A stretch of DNA of 64,000 bases. It comes from Cetobacterium sp050033475. GTDB taxonomy: Bacteria > Fusobacteriota > Fusobacteriia > Fusobacteriales > Fusobacteriaceae. This document shows positions 1-9,168 of the stretch, in pieces (the stretch's first letter is position 1; each line of letters begins with the position of its first letter). Below the pieces are notes generated by a model. The model was not told the origin of the DNA, searched no databases, and saw only the letters and a list, made by a program, of their open reading frames with translations. The position numbers and the translations under genes are program-made. The stretch spans positions 372,001-436,000 of the forward strand of contig NZ_CP188319.1 of NCBI RefSeq assembly GCF_050033475.1, given 5' to 3'.

Positions 1-910
1 CTTTTCTTAATTTCTCCATTGAAGCCTGTGTAAAATATTGATATTTTCCTCTTAAATCTTCTGGCATAGGAACAAACTCTATTACACTTTCAGCTTTTAT
101 TGTATGGTCATTGGCTGCACATCTTATTGTTTCTAAAGCTAAATCACGGAAGCTTCTAGCTTTTCCAGTTCCTAAATTATAAACTCCTGATGGAGCTTCA
201 TTAAACATTAGGAAATATAAAACATCTAAAACATCTTTTATATATACAAAATCTCTAAGCTGCTCTCCGTCTGCATATCCTTCCTTATGAGACTTAAATA
301 GTTTTACTCCACCATTATCTCTATATTGATTGAAAGTATGATATACCATTGAAGCCATTCTTCCCTTATGATATTCTTGCGGTCCATAAACATTAAAGAA
401 TTTTATTCCTGCCCATTGTTTAGGTGCCTTTTCTTGTTTAAATGCCCAATCATCAAATAATTTTTTTGAATATCCATATTTATTTAATGGCATTAATTTT
501 TTCAATTCTTCAGGACTAACCTCATCATTATATCCTTGCTCTCCACCACCATAAGTTGCTGCCGATGAAGCATATACATAATTAATCCCTTTTTCAGCAC
601 AGAAATTCCATAATTTTTTACTATATTCATAATTATTCTTCATTAAAAGATCCCCATCTTTTTCAGTTGTTGCAGATATAGCTCCCATATGAAGAACCCC
701 TGTAATTTTTGCTGCATTTTCTGGTATAGCTAGCCAATCAAATAATTCATCTCTATCACACCAATCGCTGTAATCTCTTTTTCTTACATTTAGCCATTTA
801 TCCTCTGTTCTTAATTTATCTACCAATAAAATATCATTAATACCCATTTCATTTAATTTCCAAACAAATGCACTACCTATAAATCCTGCTGCTCCAGTTA
901 CTATAATCAT
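1..910 (-). CDS. hldD: ADP-L-glycero-D-manno-heptose-6-epimerase (3' end cut by window edge)
   Basis: This NAD(P)-dependent short-chain epimerase interconverts ADP-D- and ADP-L-glycero-manno-heptose to supply heptose for the LPS inner core. I translated the frame myself: it opens with VTGAAGFIGSAF, a GxxGxxG nucleotide fold at residues 4-14, followed by SSAATYGGGE and a YGYSKK catalytic Y-x3-K. About 303 codons are present, and the last 10-30 residues expected for the family lie beyond base 1. The ATG at 908-910 has a GGAGG site 5 bases upstream. That site overlaps the stop codon of the PHP gene, so the two are co-transcribed. The gene implies a heptose-containing LPS and hence an outer membrane. 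Confidence 0.93.
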   Translation of the reverse strand, partial: MIIVTGAAGFIGSAFVWKLNEMGINDILLVDKLRTEDKWLNVRKRDYSDWCDRDELFDWLAIPENAAKITGVLHMGAISATTEKDGDLLMKNNYEYSKKLWNFCAEKGINYVYASSAATYGGGEQGYNDEVSPEELKKLMPLNKYGYSKKLFDDWAFKQEKAPKQWAGIKFFNVYGPQEYHKGRMASMVYHTFNQYRDNGGVKLFKSHKEGYADGEQLRDFVYIKDVLDVLYFLMFNEAPSGVYNLGTGKARSFRDLALETIRCAANDHTIKAESVIEFVPMPEDLRGKYQYFTQASMEKLRK

Positions 911-919
911 AGCTACCTC

Positions 920-1753
920 CTATATTTTTTTATTTTTTAATTTCAAGTAGTTTTCAGTATTAATACCTCCATCTCCTAAATCCACGCCTTCTCTATTCAA
1001 ACCATGGAAATCTGAGCCTCCTGTTATCAAAAGATTCAATTCCTTTGCTAACTTACTGTATTTTATCATATCTTCCTTTGTAAAACTACCATATTCAGCT
1101 TCTATTCCATCTAATCCTTTATTTTTTAAATCTATTATTAATTTTTCAATAAAATTCTCATTAGTACTTATCAATTTAGGATGAGCTAAAATTGCTATCC
1201 CCCCTGCCATTTTTACTAGTTCTATTCCTTTTTCAGGCGGAAAATCTTTTCTTTTTACATAGGCGACTCCAGTACTTCCTAAATATTCCTTAAAGGCTGA
1301 TCCTCTTGTATAAGAATATCCTTTTGCCATCATAACATTTGCTATATGAGCTTTACTTACTATATTTCCCTTCGCTTCTTGGAGAATATCTTCCTCTGTT
1401 ATTCTTACTTTATATAAATTTAATTTTCTTATAATTTCTCTATTTCTTTCTTCACGACTTTTTTTTAATTTTTCAAGTTCTTCTAATAATTTTTCATTTT
1501 TATAATCTAAAAAATATCCCAATATATGAACATCTTTCTCTTCATATATACATGAAAATTCTATTCCTGGAATAAATTCTATTCCAAGTTTTTCTGCTTC
1601 CTTTTTCCCTTCTTCCAATCCATCTACTGTATCATGATCTGTTATCGCAATCCCTTTTAAACCATTATTTTTGGCTCTTTCTATAAGTTCCTTTGACGTA
1701 TATGTCCCATCAGAAGCTGATGTATGACTATGTAAATCATATTCTTTTTTCAT
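920..1753 (-). CDS. PHP domain phosphoesterase (RNase AM / nucleoside bisphosphate phosphatase type)
   Basis: A 277-residue PHP-family metal-dependent phosphoesterase. The N-terminal metal motif DLHSHTSASD (His8, His10, Asp15) is intact, ITDHDT follows at about residue 37, ILAHPKL at about 189, and GGSDFHG near the C-terminus completes the metal site. The length and order match the YciV/RNase AM/TrpH group, which removes 5' nucleotides from short RNAs or dephosphorylates 3',5'-nucleoside bisphosphates. The exact substrate cannot be read from sequence. It is not the DNA polymerase PHP domain. The start has GGGAGG 8 bases upstream. It lies just downstream of a hairpin terminator, with hldD 9 bases further on. 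Confidence 0.88.
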   Translation of the reverse strand: MKKEYDLHSHTSASDGTYTSKELIERAKNNGLKGIAITDHDTVDGLEEGKKEAEKLGIEFIPGIEFSCIYEEKDVHILGYFLDYKNEKLLEELEKLKKSREERNREIIRKLNLYKVRITEEDILQEAKGNIVSKAHIANVMMAKGYSYTRGSAFKEYLGSTGVAYVKRKDFPPEKGIELVKMAGGIAILAHPKLISTNENFIEKLIIDLKNKGLDGIEAEYGSFTKEDMIKYSKLAKELNLLITGGSDFHGLNREGVDLGDGGINTENYLKLKNKKI

Positions 1754-1768
1754 AAATAATCCTCCCTA

Positions 1769-1800
1769 AAAAAAATAGTGATGCCCAAAGGCATCACTAT
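1769..1800 (-). terminator. Rho-independent terminator after the lipoprotein gene
   Basis: An 11-bp perfect stem (1775-1785 with 1790-1800, 4-base loop) is followed on the minus strand by a run of six T. It ends the lipoprotein/secA transcript, but the PHP ribosome-binding site follows within a few bases, so partial read-through is likely. Confidence 0.85.
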
Positions 1801-1809
1801 AAATTTCTA

Positions 1810-2538
1810 TTAATCATCCCATTTATCTAGTTTAGAAAAATATTCTGGATAAGCAATGTAAAGAGCCTTAGCATTTACATTGTTTCTTTCTAGTTTAGTT
1901 TCATTTTCTTTTTTAGAAATATTTACAATCTCTATAACCCTTGGTGAAACCTCTACATTATACCAAGATTTTGAATCAAAGAATTCTTGTCTTTTTATAA
2001 ATTTATTTAATAACTTTCTTAATTTCTTAGTATCACTTTCGCTTAAATCTTTTTGTTTTGATAAAGCTACTATTTCTTGCCATTCACTTTCTGTAGCTAC
2101 TTCCTTAGCAATGTGATTTGATGGATTATCCATTCTTAAGTAAGATTGTCTTACCATTATATCAACTAATCCTTTAGGATCTTTTAAATTTTCATCTTTT
2201 AAATAAAACTCTCTTGGTAATTTAGAAACTGCTTTTGTTAGAATTTCTTCAAATCTTTCCTCATCTTCAGGAGTTATATTTTTAGTTTTTAAACTTTTTA
2301 AAAATTCTACATCTTTATCATTTAAACTTCCTGATTTTCTAAGATATAAAAGGACATCCTCTCCTCCATACCAATCTTCAATTAAAGATTCTTTTTCTAC
2401 TACCAGTGGTATTGTCTTATCCCAATTTTTTACAGATTCTTTATTGATGTTGTATTTTGTAACAAGCTCTTGTCTTGAGATTGTTGAACTACATCCCATT
2501 AGTGCTGCTAACATAAGAACTATTGCAAGTTTTTTCAT
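1810..2538 (-). CDS. Lipoprotein of unknown function
   Basis: A 242-residue protein with a short basic N-terminus, a hydrophobic stretch and a lipobox ending LMGC (Cys16), so it should be cleaved by signal peptidase II and lipidated. The mature part is highly charged and mostly predicted helical, with many Lys/Glu and few cysteines. I recognise no domain. It lies 9 bases downstream of secA with a GGAGGGG ribosome-binding site and ends at a strong terminator. It is therefore probably the last gene of the secA transcript. The link to secretion is positional only. Confidence 0.75.
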   Translation of the reverse strand: MKKLAIVLMLAALMGCSSTISRQELVTKYNINKESVKNWDKTIPLVVEKESLIEDWYGGEDVLLYLRKSGSLNDKDVEFLKSLKTKNITPEDEERFEEILTKAVSKLPREFYLKDENLKDPKGLVDIMVRQSYLRMDNPSNHIAKEVATESEWQEIVALSKQKDLSESDTKKLRKLLNKFIKRQEFFDSKSWYNVEVSPRVIEIVNISKKENETKLERNNVNAKALYIAYPEYFSKLDKWDD

Positions 2539-2547
2539 TTTCCCCTC

Positions 2548-5223
2548 CTAAATTCTTCCACAACATTTACTATATTTTTTTCCACTTCCACACTTACAAA
2601 GTTGGTCAAAATCTCCATCTTGCCCCTCTTCTATTTGTGTTTCATTCTCCTGAACATCTATTAATTCTGCTTCTCCTGGAATTTCTTCTACTATTTCTTC
2701 ATCTTCCTCTGGATTTCTTATAGCTACTTTAAACATATATGATGTTATTTCATCTTTCATTGTTTCTAACATTCTACCATACATATCTCCAGATATAATC
2801 TTATACTCTACTAATGGGTCCTTTTGACCATAAGATCTTAAATAAATTCCTTCTTTTAAAGCATCTAAAGCTTTTAAATGTTCTCTCCATCTAGAATCTA
2901 CAACTTCAAATAGAACATATCTCTCTATTTTTCTCATTAAATCTGAACCGAATTCAGCTTCTTTTTCCTTATATTTTTCCAATACTTTTCCAAATAATTT
3001 TTCAATATATTCTTCTACTGTCATAGATTTATATTCATCTAAGTCTGTTATTTCACATTCATATTTCGTTCTTATTATTTCTGCTACTCCTGCCATATCC
3101 CATTCTTCTTTGTATTCTCCAACAAATTTAGAAAATACTATCGAAGCAACATTGTCCTTCAACATATTTACTATTGTATCGTGTAAGTCTTCTTTTGATA
3201 GGGCTTCATTTCTACTCTTATAAATAGCTTCTCTTTGCTTATTCATTACATCATCATACTCTAATAATGATTTTCTTATACCAAAGTTTCTAGATTCAAC
3301 TTTCTTTTGAGCATTTTCTATTGCTTTACTGATCATTCCGTGAGTTATTGGTTCTCCCTCTGGTAAACCTAATTTTTCCATAACATGTTTAACTCTATCT
3401 GAACCAAACAGTCTCATTAAATCATCTTCTAAAGATAAATAAAATTCAGATACTCCTGGATCTCCTTGTCTTCCTGCTCTTCCTCTTAACTGATTATCTA
3501 TTCTTCTAGATTCATGTCTTTCTGTTCCTAAAATAAATAATCCACCAGCAGCTATAACTTTTCTTTTTTCTTCTTCACATTCTTTTTTATATTTATCTAA
3601 AACTTCCTTATAATTATCATTTTCTGTCTCTTCAATCTCTACTAAAGCTCTAGCTTCTGGATTTCCACCTAGCATAATGTCTGTTCCTCTACCAGCCATG
3701 TTAGTTGCTATGGTAACTGCTCCATATCTTCCTGCTTGAGCAACTATCTCAGCTTCTTGCTCATGATGTTTGGCATTTAAAACACTATGAGGAATTTTTC
3801 TCTTTTTCAATAAATCAGATAATTCCTCTGATCCTTTTATAGAAATTGTTCCTACAAGAACTGGTTGTCCATTTTTATGTAATTCTTCTATTCTATTAAT
3901 TATAGCATTTATTTTTTCATCTCTAGTTTTATAAACTAAATCTGGTAAATCTTTTCTTAATATTGGTTTATTAGTCGGAATAACTATTACATCTAATCCG
4001 TATGTATGTACAAACTCAGCTGCTTCTGTTTCTGCAGTTCCTGTCATTCCTGATAATTTTTCATACATTCTAAAGTAATTTTGAAGTGTTATTGAGGCTA
4101 ATGTTTGATTTTCTCCAGCTACATTAACTCCTTCTTTAGCTTCTATGGCTTGGTGAAGACCATCTGAATATCTTCTTCCTTCCATTGCTCTTCCTGTAAA
4201 TTCATCTATTATAATAACTTCTCCATCTTTAACTAAATAATCTCTATCTCTTATAAATAATTCCTTAGCTTTTAAAGCTTGATTTAAATAGTGAGTTAAC
4301 TCTACGTTTTCTGGAGAATATAAGTTATCTATTTTTAAAATTTCCTCTACTCTCTTTACTCCTTTTTCAGTAAGAACAATATTTCTTGCCTTTTCATCTA
4401 CCTCATAGTCTCCCCATTTTTCATCTGGGATTTCCATTTCTTTTTTCTTTTTAGCCTCAATTTTTTCTGTATAAGTACTTCTTTCTAACATTCCTGTTAC
4501 TTGACAGAAAATTTGATACCATCTTGTAGCTTCAGAAGCTGCACCTGATATTATTAGTGGTGTTCTTGCCTCGTCAATAAGTATTGAGTCAACCTCGTCC
4601 ACTATACAAAAATTCAATTTTCTCTGAACTTTCTCTTCTATTCTATTAATCATATTATCTCTTAAATAATCAAATCCAAATTCTGAATTTGTTCCATAGG
4701 TAATATCTGATAAATATGCTTGCTTTCTTAATTCTGGATCTAAACCATTAATTATAACTCCTGAAGTTAATCCTAAGAAATCATATAATTTACTCATTAT
4801 ATTTCTATCTCTTTGAGCTAGGTAATCATTAACTGTAATAACATGAACTCCTTTACCTGAAAGTGCATTTAAATAAACAGGACCAGTTGCAACCAATGTT
4901 TTTCCTTCCCCTGTTTTCATTTCTGTTATTTTTCCTTCATGTAATACTATTCCACCTATTAATTGAACATCATAATGTCTCATTCCAAGAACTCTCTTAG
5001 AAGCTTCTCTAACAACTGCAAAAGCCTCTACTAAAACATCATCTAAAGTCTCTCCCTTAGAAATTCTCTCTCTAAATTCTACTGTCTTTCCCTGAAGCTG
5101 TTCATCTGTCAATTGTTCCATACTTGGTTCAAGTGCATTTATTGCTTCTACAATTTTTTTAATTCTTTTTACTTCTCTATCATTTTTTGTTCCAAACAAT
5201 TTTTTTAGTAAATTTCCAACCAT
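2548..5223 (-). CDS. secA: Preprotein translocase ATPase SecA
   Basis: The motor ATPase that pushes unfolded preproteins through SecYEG at the inner membrane. At 891 residues it has the normal family length. Walker A (MKTGEGKT) is at residues 102-109 and the Walker B/DEAD region (VDEVDSILIDEART) is near 207-220. The helicase-like second half carries TNMAGRGTDI and QLRGRAGRQGD. The C-terminal tail has a zinc-binding SEC-C motif (CKCGSGKKYSKCC) that contacts SecB-type partners or ribosomes. A GGATG ribosome-binding site precedes the ATG, and a promoter lies in the 84-base gap after ligA. The lipoprotein gene follows 9 bases later. Confidence 0.98.
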   Translation of the reverse strand: MVGNLLKKLFGTKNDREVKRIKKIVEAINALEPSMEQLTDEQLQGKTVEFRERISKGETLDDVLVEAFAVVREASKRVLGMRHYDVQLIGGIVLHEGKITEMKTGEGKTLVATGPVYLNALSGKGVHVITVNDYLAQRDRNIMSKLYDFLGLTSGVIINGLDPELRKQAYLSDITYGTNSEFGFDYLRDNMINRIEEKVQRKLNFCIVDEVDSILIDEARTPLIISGAASEATRWYQIFCQVTGMLERSTYTEKIEAKKKKEMEIPDEKWGDYEVDEKARNIVLTEKGVKRVEEILKIDNLYSPENVELTHYLNQALKAKELFIRDRDYLVKDGEVIIIDEFTGRAMEGRRYSDGLHQAIEAKEGVNVAGENQTLASITLQNYFRMYEKLSGMTGTAETEAAEFVHTYGLDVIVIPTNKPILRKDLPDLVYKTRDEKINAIINRIEELHKNGQPVLVGTISIKGSEELSDLLKKRKIPHSVLNAKHHEQEAEIVAQAGRYGAVTIATNMAGRGTDIMLGGNPEARALVEIEETENDNYKEVLDKYKKECEEEKRKVIAAGGLFILGTERHESRRIDNQLRGRAGRQGDPGVSEFYLSLEDDLMRLFGSDRVKHVMEKLGLPEGEPITHGMISKAIENAQKKVESRNFGIRKSLLEYDDVMNKQREAIYKSRNEALSKEDLHDTIVNMLKDNVASIVFSKFVGEYKEEWDMAGVAEIIRTKYECEITDLDEYKSMTVEEYIEKLFGKVLEKYKEKEAEFGSDLMRKIERYVLFEVVDSRWREHLKALDALKEGIYLRSYGQKDPLVEYKIISGDMYGRMLETMKDEITSYMFKVAIRNPEEDEEIVEEIPGEAELIDVQENETQIEEGQDGDFDQLCKCGSGKKYSKCCGRI

Positions 5224-5272
5224 CGAAACATCCTTTCAAAAGCTCATTTTTTATATTATTTTCTTAAAGTCT

Positions 5273-5301
5273 ATGGTATCATAATTAGATTCCATAGTCA
5301 A
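5273..5301 (-). promoter_or_regulatory. Promoter of secA with an inverted repeat over the spacer
   Basis: On the minus strand TTGACT (5296-5301) and TACCAT (5273-5278) are separated by 17 bases. A TG one base before the -10 gives an extended -10 element. The arms CTATGG and CCATAG bracket the spacer as an inverted repeat. The arms overlap both promoter elements, so a repressor could bind there, but nothing here identifies one. Confidence 0.6.
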
Positions 5302-5307
5302 TCAATC

Positions 5308-7320
5308 TTAGCCCTTTACAATTTCTAAAAACTCTTCCTCTGATAAAATTTTAACCGTTCCTAACTCTTCTGCTTTTTTCAATTTACTACCTGCATCTTT
5401 TCCTACTATCAAATAGTCCAATTTTTTACTCACACCAGATAAATTTGTACCACCTAACTTCTCTATTTCTTCTTTTATTTCTTCTCTAGTGAATTTTTCT
5501 AACTTTCCTGTGAATAAAAAAGTTTTTCCTTGAAACTTTGTATTTTCATCAGTTTTTTCTACAAACTTATTTTCAAAATTAACACCATACTCTTTCAATT
5601 TTCTTATAATCTCTTTATTCTTTTCATCTCTAAAGTAATTATAAACACTTTCTGCAACCTTATCTCCTACTCCGTCTATTTCTAATAATTCGTCCACAGA
5701 CATTAAAGATAATTTTTCTATTGTTCCACTTTCCTTAGCTAATAAATTTCCTAAAAATTTACCAATATAAGGTATTCCTAAGGCATATAATGTTTTACTA
5801 TAATCTCTTTCTTTACTTATCTCTATGGAGTTCAATAAATTTTCAATACTTTTTTTACCTAATTTTTCCAAAGTCTCTAATTCTTCTTTATGTTCTTTTA
5901 AATTATAAATATCTGTTATATCTTTGATATACCCCAACTGTAAAAACCTTTCAATAATTTTACTACCTAAACCATTTATATTCATTCCATCTCTTGAAAC
6001 AAAATACTCAATTTGTCCTTGGATAATTGCAGGGCACTCTAGATTTGGACATTTTAAATCAACTAATCCATCTTCTTTTATTAGTTTCGTAGCACATACT
6101 GGACAAATTTCTGGAGGAACTATTGTTTTTTCCTCTCCAGTTCTCACCTCTTTAACAGGCATTACAACTTGAGGTATTATTTCTGCAGCTTTTTCTATAA
6201 AAACTCTATCACCTATTCTTATATCTTTTCGTAATATCTCCTCATAATTATGTAAGCTAGCTCTTTTAACTTTACTTCCAGATAGTTCTACTTCTTCTAA
6301 TTCTGCCACAGGAGTTACCTTTCCAGTTCTACCAACTTGCCATGTTACATCTTTTAATATGGTTGTTACTTGTTTTGCTGGAAATTTATAAGCTATTGCC
6401 CATCTAGGACTCTTTGTTGTATAACCAATTTCTTCCCATAATTCTAACTCATTTACTTTTATTACTAATCCATCTGTTTCATAGTCTAACTCTTCTCTTT
6501 TTTTCGCCCAATATTCTATTCTTTGATCTAATTCTTCCACAGTACTTAATACTTCACATATTCCTGTAGTTTTTAAACCTAAGTTATTTAAAAACCTAAA
6601 ACTTTCTTCTTGAGTTTTAATTTCATAATTTTCTCCATCCACAATAAAGTAAAAATATGCATCTAGTCCTCTTTCTTTCACAATATTACTATCTAACTGT
6701 CTTAAAGTTCCGCTTGCTGCATTTCTTGGATTGGCAAAAATTTCTTCATTATTCTCTAATCTCTTTTTATTTAATTTTTCAAAATTACTAAGAGGAAGAA
6801 CTACCTCTCCTCTAACTTCAATATTTATATTTTCTTTTATATATTTTGGGATTGTTTGAATTTCAAGAATATTTTCTGTTACATCTTCTCCTATTTCTCC
6901 ATCTCCTCTTGTTATTGCTTTTATTAATTTTCCCTTTTCATAAATTACACTAATTGATAATCCATCCAATTTTACTTCTAAAGCATAGTCTATCTTTTTA
7001 TCTTCATTTTCTAAATTTTTATTTACTCTTTCCATAAATTGCTCTACATCTTTAATATTATAACTATTAGATAAACTTAGCATAGGTTTCTTATGTACTA
7101 TTTTTTTAAATTTTGTTTCTTTTAAACTAGACCCAACATTCTCAGATGGAGTATTTTCTTTTTTATACTCTGGATAATCTCCTTCTAATTTTTCTAGTTC
7201 TTTTAATAATAAATCAAATTCAGTATCTGAAATTAAACTTTCATTTTTTACATAATAATAATAATTATATTTTTCTATTTTTTCCCTTAATTTAAAAATT
7301 TTCTCTTTTATATTTTCCAT
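5308..7320 (-). CDS. ligA: NAD-dependent DNA ligase LigA
   Basis: Seals nicks in duplex DNA using NAD+ during replication and repair. The adenylation lysine sits in ALEVKLDGLS (Lys117 from the chosen start). Next come the OB fold and a four-cysteine zinc finger (CPVC, then CPNLEC). HhH repeats with the EIDGVGDKVA type follow, and a C-terminal BRCT domain (FLFTGKLEKFTREE) closes the protein. The 670-residue length is typical. I chose the ATG at 7318-7320 because AGGAG lies 7 bases upstream of it. A longer in-frame start at 7353 has no such site. The gene is divergent from the pyrophosphatase gene and lies upstream of secA. Confidence 0.97.
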   Translation of the reverse strand: MENIKEKIFKLREKIEKYNYYYYVKNESLISDTEFDLLLKELEKLEGDYPEYKKENTPSENVGSSLKETKFKKIVHKKPMLSLSNSYNIKDVEQFMERVNKNLENEDKKIDYALEVKLDGLSISVIYEKGKLIKAITRGDGEIGEDVTENILEIQTIPKYIKENINIEVRGEVVLPLSNFEKLNKKRLENNEEIFANPRNAASGTLRQLDSNIVKERGLDAYFYFIVDGENYEIKTQEESFRFLNNLGLKTTGICEVLSTVEELDQRIEYWAKKREELDYETDGLVIKVNELELWEEIGYTTKSPRWAIAYKFPAKQVTTILKDVTWQVGRTGKVTPVAELEEVELSGSKVKRASLHNYEEILRKDIRIGDRVFIEKAAEIIPQVVMPVKEVRTGEEKTIVPPEICPVCATKLIKEDGLVDLKCPNLECPAIIQGQIEYFVSRDGMNINGLGSKIIERFLQLGYIKDITDIYNLKEHKEELETLEKLGKKSIENLLNSIEISKERDYSKTLYALGIPYIGKFLGNLLAKESGTIEKLSLMSVDELLEIDGVGDKVAESVYNYFRDEKNKEIIRKLKEYGVNFENKFVEKTDENTKFQGKTFLFTGKLEKFTREEIKEEIEKLGGTNLSGVSKKLDYLIVGKDAGSKLKKAEELGTVKILSEEEFLEIVKG

Positions 7321-7385
7321 GTTATTTCTCCTATTATATTTTTCTATTTTCATTATATTTTATCACATTATTTGTAATAATTCTG

Positions 7386-7414
7386 TTGTTCTATATTAAA
7401 AAAAATGATAAAAT
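7386..7414 (+). promoter_or_regulatory. Promoter of the pyrophosphatase gene
   Basis: TTGTTC and TAAAAT are separated by exactly 17 bases, with TG one base before the -10 (extended -10). The predicted transcript starts about 30 bases before the ATG at 7453. Confidence 0.65.
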
Positions 7415-7452
7415 GTTCCGTAGAATTCAATACATTAAGGAGGCTCACTAAA

Positions 7453-9066
7453 ATGGAACCTATTTTAGTTTTTGGACATAAAAACCCTGATACAGATTCA
7501 ATCTGTTCAGCTATAGCCCTTGCAGAATTAAAAAATCTTTCTGGAGAAAAGGCTATTCCATGTAGATTAGGAGATTTAAGCAAAGAAACTGAATTTGTTT
7601 TAAATCACTTCGGAATAGATTCACCTAAGTTACTAAAAACAGTAAGTGCTCAAATTTCCGACCTTACTCATGTTGAAAAATCAGTTATTTCTTTTGAAGA
7701 ATCTTTAAAGGGTGCTTTAAATATAATGACTAAAGAACATTTCTCTAGTTTACCTGTTGTTAATAATAACAAAGAATTAAAAGGAATGATTCATGTTTCT
7801 GATATCGCAAATGCTTATTTAGAAATCGATTATACTGATTTATTTAAAAATTACTACACTACATATGAAAATTTAATTTCTGTGTTAAATGGAAAAATAA
7901 TAAGTGGAAATTATCCAACTGGTAAAATTCAAGGAAATTTAAAAGGAGTTTCTGAATTAAAATCTATATCTGCTGGAGATGTTGTTGTTACAACTTCAAT
8001 GGTTAATGGAATTGACGAATTAATCGAATTAGGTGCTAGAGTTATCATCGTTTGTTGCAATGAAAATGATATCATCGATCCTAAACCTAATGCTGAATGT
8101 GCAATTATGAGAGTTAATAGTTCTTTATTTAAAACTATTCCTTTAATTAGCCAATCAATTTCTATATCTTCAATTTTAGGAAATGATAAATTCTATAGTT
8201 TTAAAACTGAAGATTATTTACATGATATTAAAGATTTAATGAAAGAATCTCAACAAAGTAATTTCCCTGTAGTTGACGAAAATGGTTCTGTTTATGGTAC
8301 TATAAGAACTAAAAACTTAATTAACTTTACAAGAAAAAAAGTTATATTAGTTGACCACAATGAAAGAACTCAATCAGTTGATGGACTTCAAGATGCAAGA
8401 ATACTTCAAGTTGTTGATCATCATAAGTTTGCTAACTTTGAAACAGATGAACCTGTTAAAATAAATGCTGAAACTGTTGGATGTACTTGTACTATAATTT
8501 ACAACTTATATAGAGAAGCTGGTTTAAATCCTAGAAAAGAAATAGCTGGTTTATTATTAAGTGCTATTTTATCTGATACACTATTATTTAAATCCCCTAC
8601 ATGTACAGAGAAAGATGTTCAAGCTGCTAAGGAATTAGCTCTTTTAGCTGGACTTGAAAATTTCGAGAAATACGGAATGGATATGCTTATAGCAGGAACT
8701 TCTTTAGGAGATAAAACACCTCTTGAAATCCTTAATATGGATATGAAAGAATTCTCTATGGGAGGTTTAAAAGTTGCTGTAGCTCAAGTTAATACTGTTG
8801 ATGTTGATGGAGTATTAGCTAAACAAGAGGAGTTAGAAATTGTTATGAATTCTCTTAGCGAGAAAAATAACTATAATCTATTCCTTTTAGTTATTACTGA
8901 TATTGTTAAATCTGGTTCTATGGCTTTAGCTATTGGTTCTCATCCTTCATTAGTTGAAAGAGGATTTAACGTTAAATTAGATAATAATACTGCATGGTTA
9001 GAAGGAGTAGTTTCTAGAAAGAAACAAATTATTCCTTTCCTAATGGCTGCTAGTCAAAGTTTATAA
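7453..9066 (+). CDS. ppaC: Family II Mn-dependent inorganic pyrophosphatase with CBS-DRTGG regulatory insert
   Basis: Hydrolyses PPi to phosphate and so pulls biosynthetic reactions forward. The DHH-family catalytic parts are split. The first metal motif (FGHKNPDTDS, residues 6-15) is at the N-terminus, and the VDHHKF motif with the DHHA2 domain comes after about residue 300. Between them is an insert of roughly 230 residues with two CBS motifs around a DRTGG-like segment, the layout of the regulated CBS-PPases of clostridia, which sense adenine nucleotides. The protein has 537 residues. The ATG at 7453 is chosen because AAGGAGG ends 8 bases upstream. A longer frame from 7405 lacks a site. 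Confidence 0.95.
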   Translation: MEPILVFGHKNPDTDSICSAIALAELKNLSGEKAIPCRLGDLSKETEFVLNHFGIDSPKLLKTVSAQISDLTHVEKSVISFEESLKGALNIMTKEHFSSLPVVNNNKELKGMIHVSDIANAYLEIDYTDLFKNYYTTYENLISVLNGKIISGNYPTGKIQGNLKGVSELKSISAGDVVVTTSMVNGIDELIELGARVIIVCCNENDIIDPKPNAECAIMRVNSSLFKTIPLISQSISISSILGNDKFYSFKTEDYLHDIKDLMKESQQSNFPVVDENGSVYGTIRTKNLINFTRKKVILVDHNERTQSVDGLQDARILQVVDHHKFANFETDEPVKINAETVGCTCTIIYNLYREAGLNPRKEIAGLLLSAILSDTLLFKSPTCTEKDVQAAKELALLAGLENFEKYGMDMLIAGTSLGDKTPLEILNMDMKEFSMGGLKVAVAQVNTVDVDGVLAKQEELEIVMNSLSEKNNYNLFLLVITDIVKSGSMALAIGSHPSLVERGFNVKLDNNTAWLEGVVSRKKQIIPFLMAASQSL

Positions 9067-9083
9067 TAAACAACTTATTTTAG

Positions 9084-9110
9084 AAAAGTCCCCAGGGGGC
9101 TTTTTCTTTT
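9084..9110 (+). terminator. Rho-independent terminator after ppaC
   Basis: A 9-bp GC-containing stem (9084-9092 with 9096-9104, one G-T pair) is followed by a T-rich run. It separates ppaC from the next transcript. Confidence 0.8.
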
Positions 9111-9126
9111 CTTTTTATTATCTTTA

Positions 9127-9135
9127 TGATATAAT
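9127..9135 (+). promoter_or_regulatory. Extended -10 promoter of the YgiQ gene
   Basis: TG-A-TATAAT is a perfect extended -10 element. The matching -35 position falls in the T-run of the preceding terminator and is poor. A transcript would start about 27 bases before the ATG at 9169. Confidence 0.5.
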
Positions 9136-9168
9136 GAAGGGAAGTCTTAATAAAAGTTAGGTGATGTA

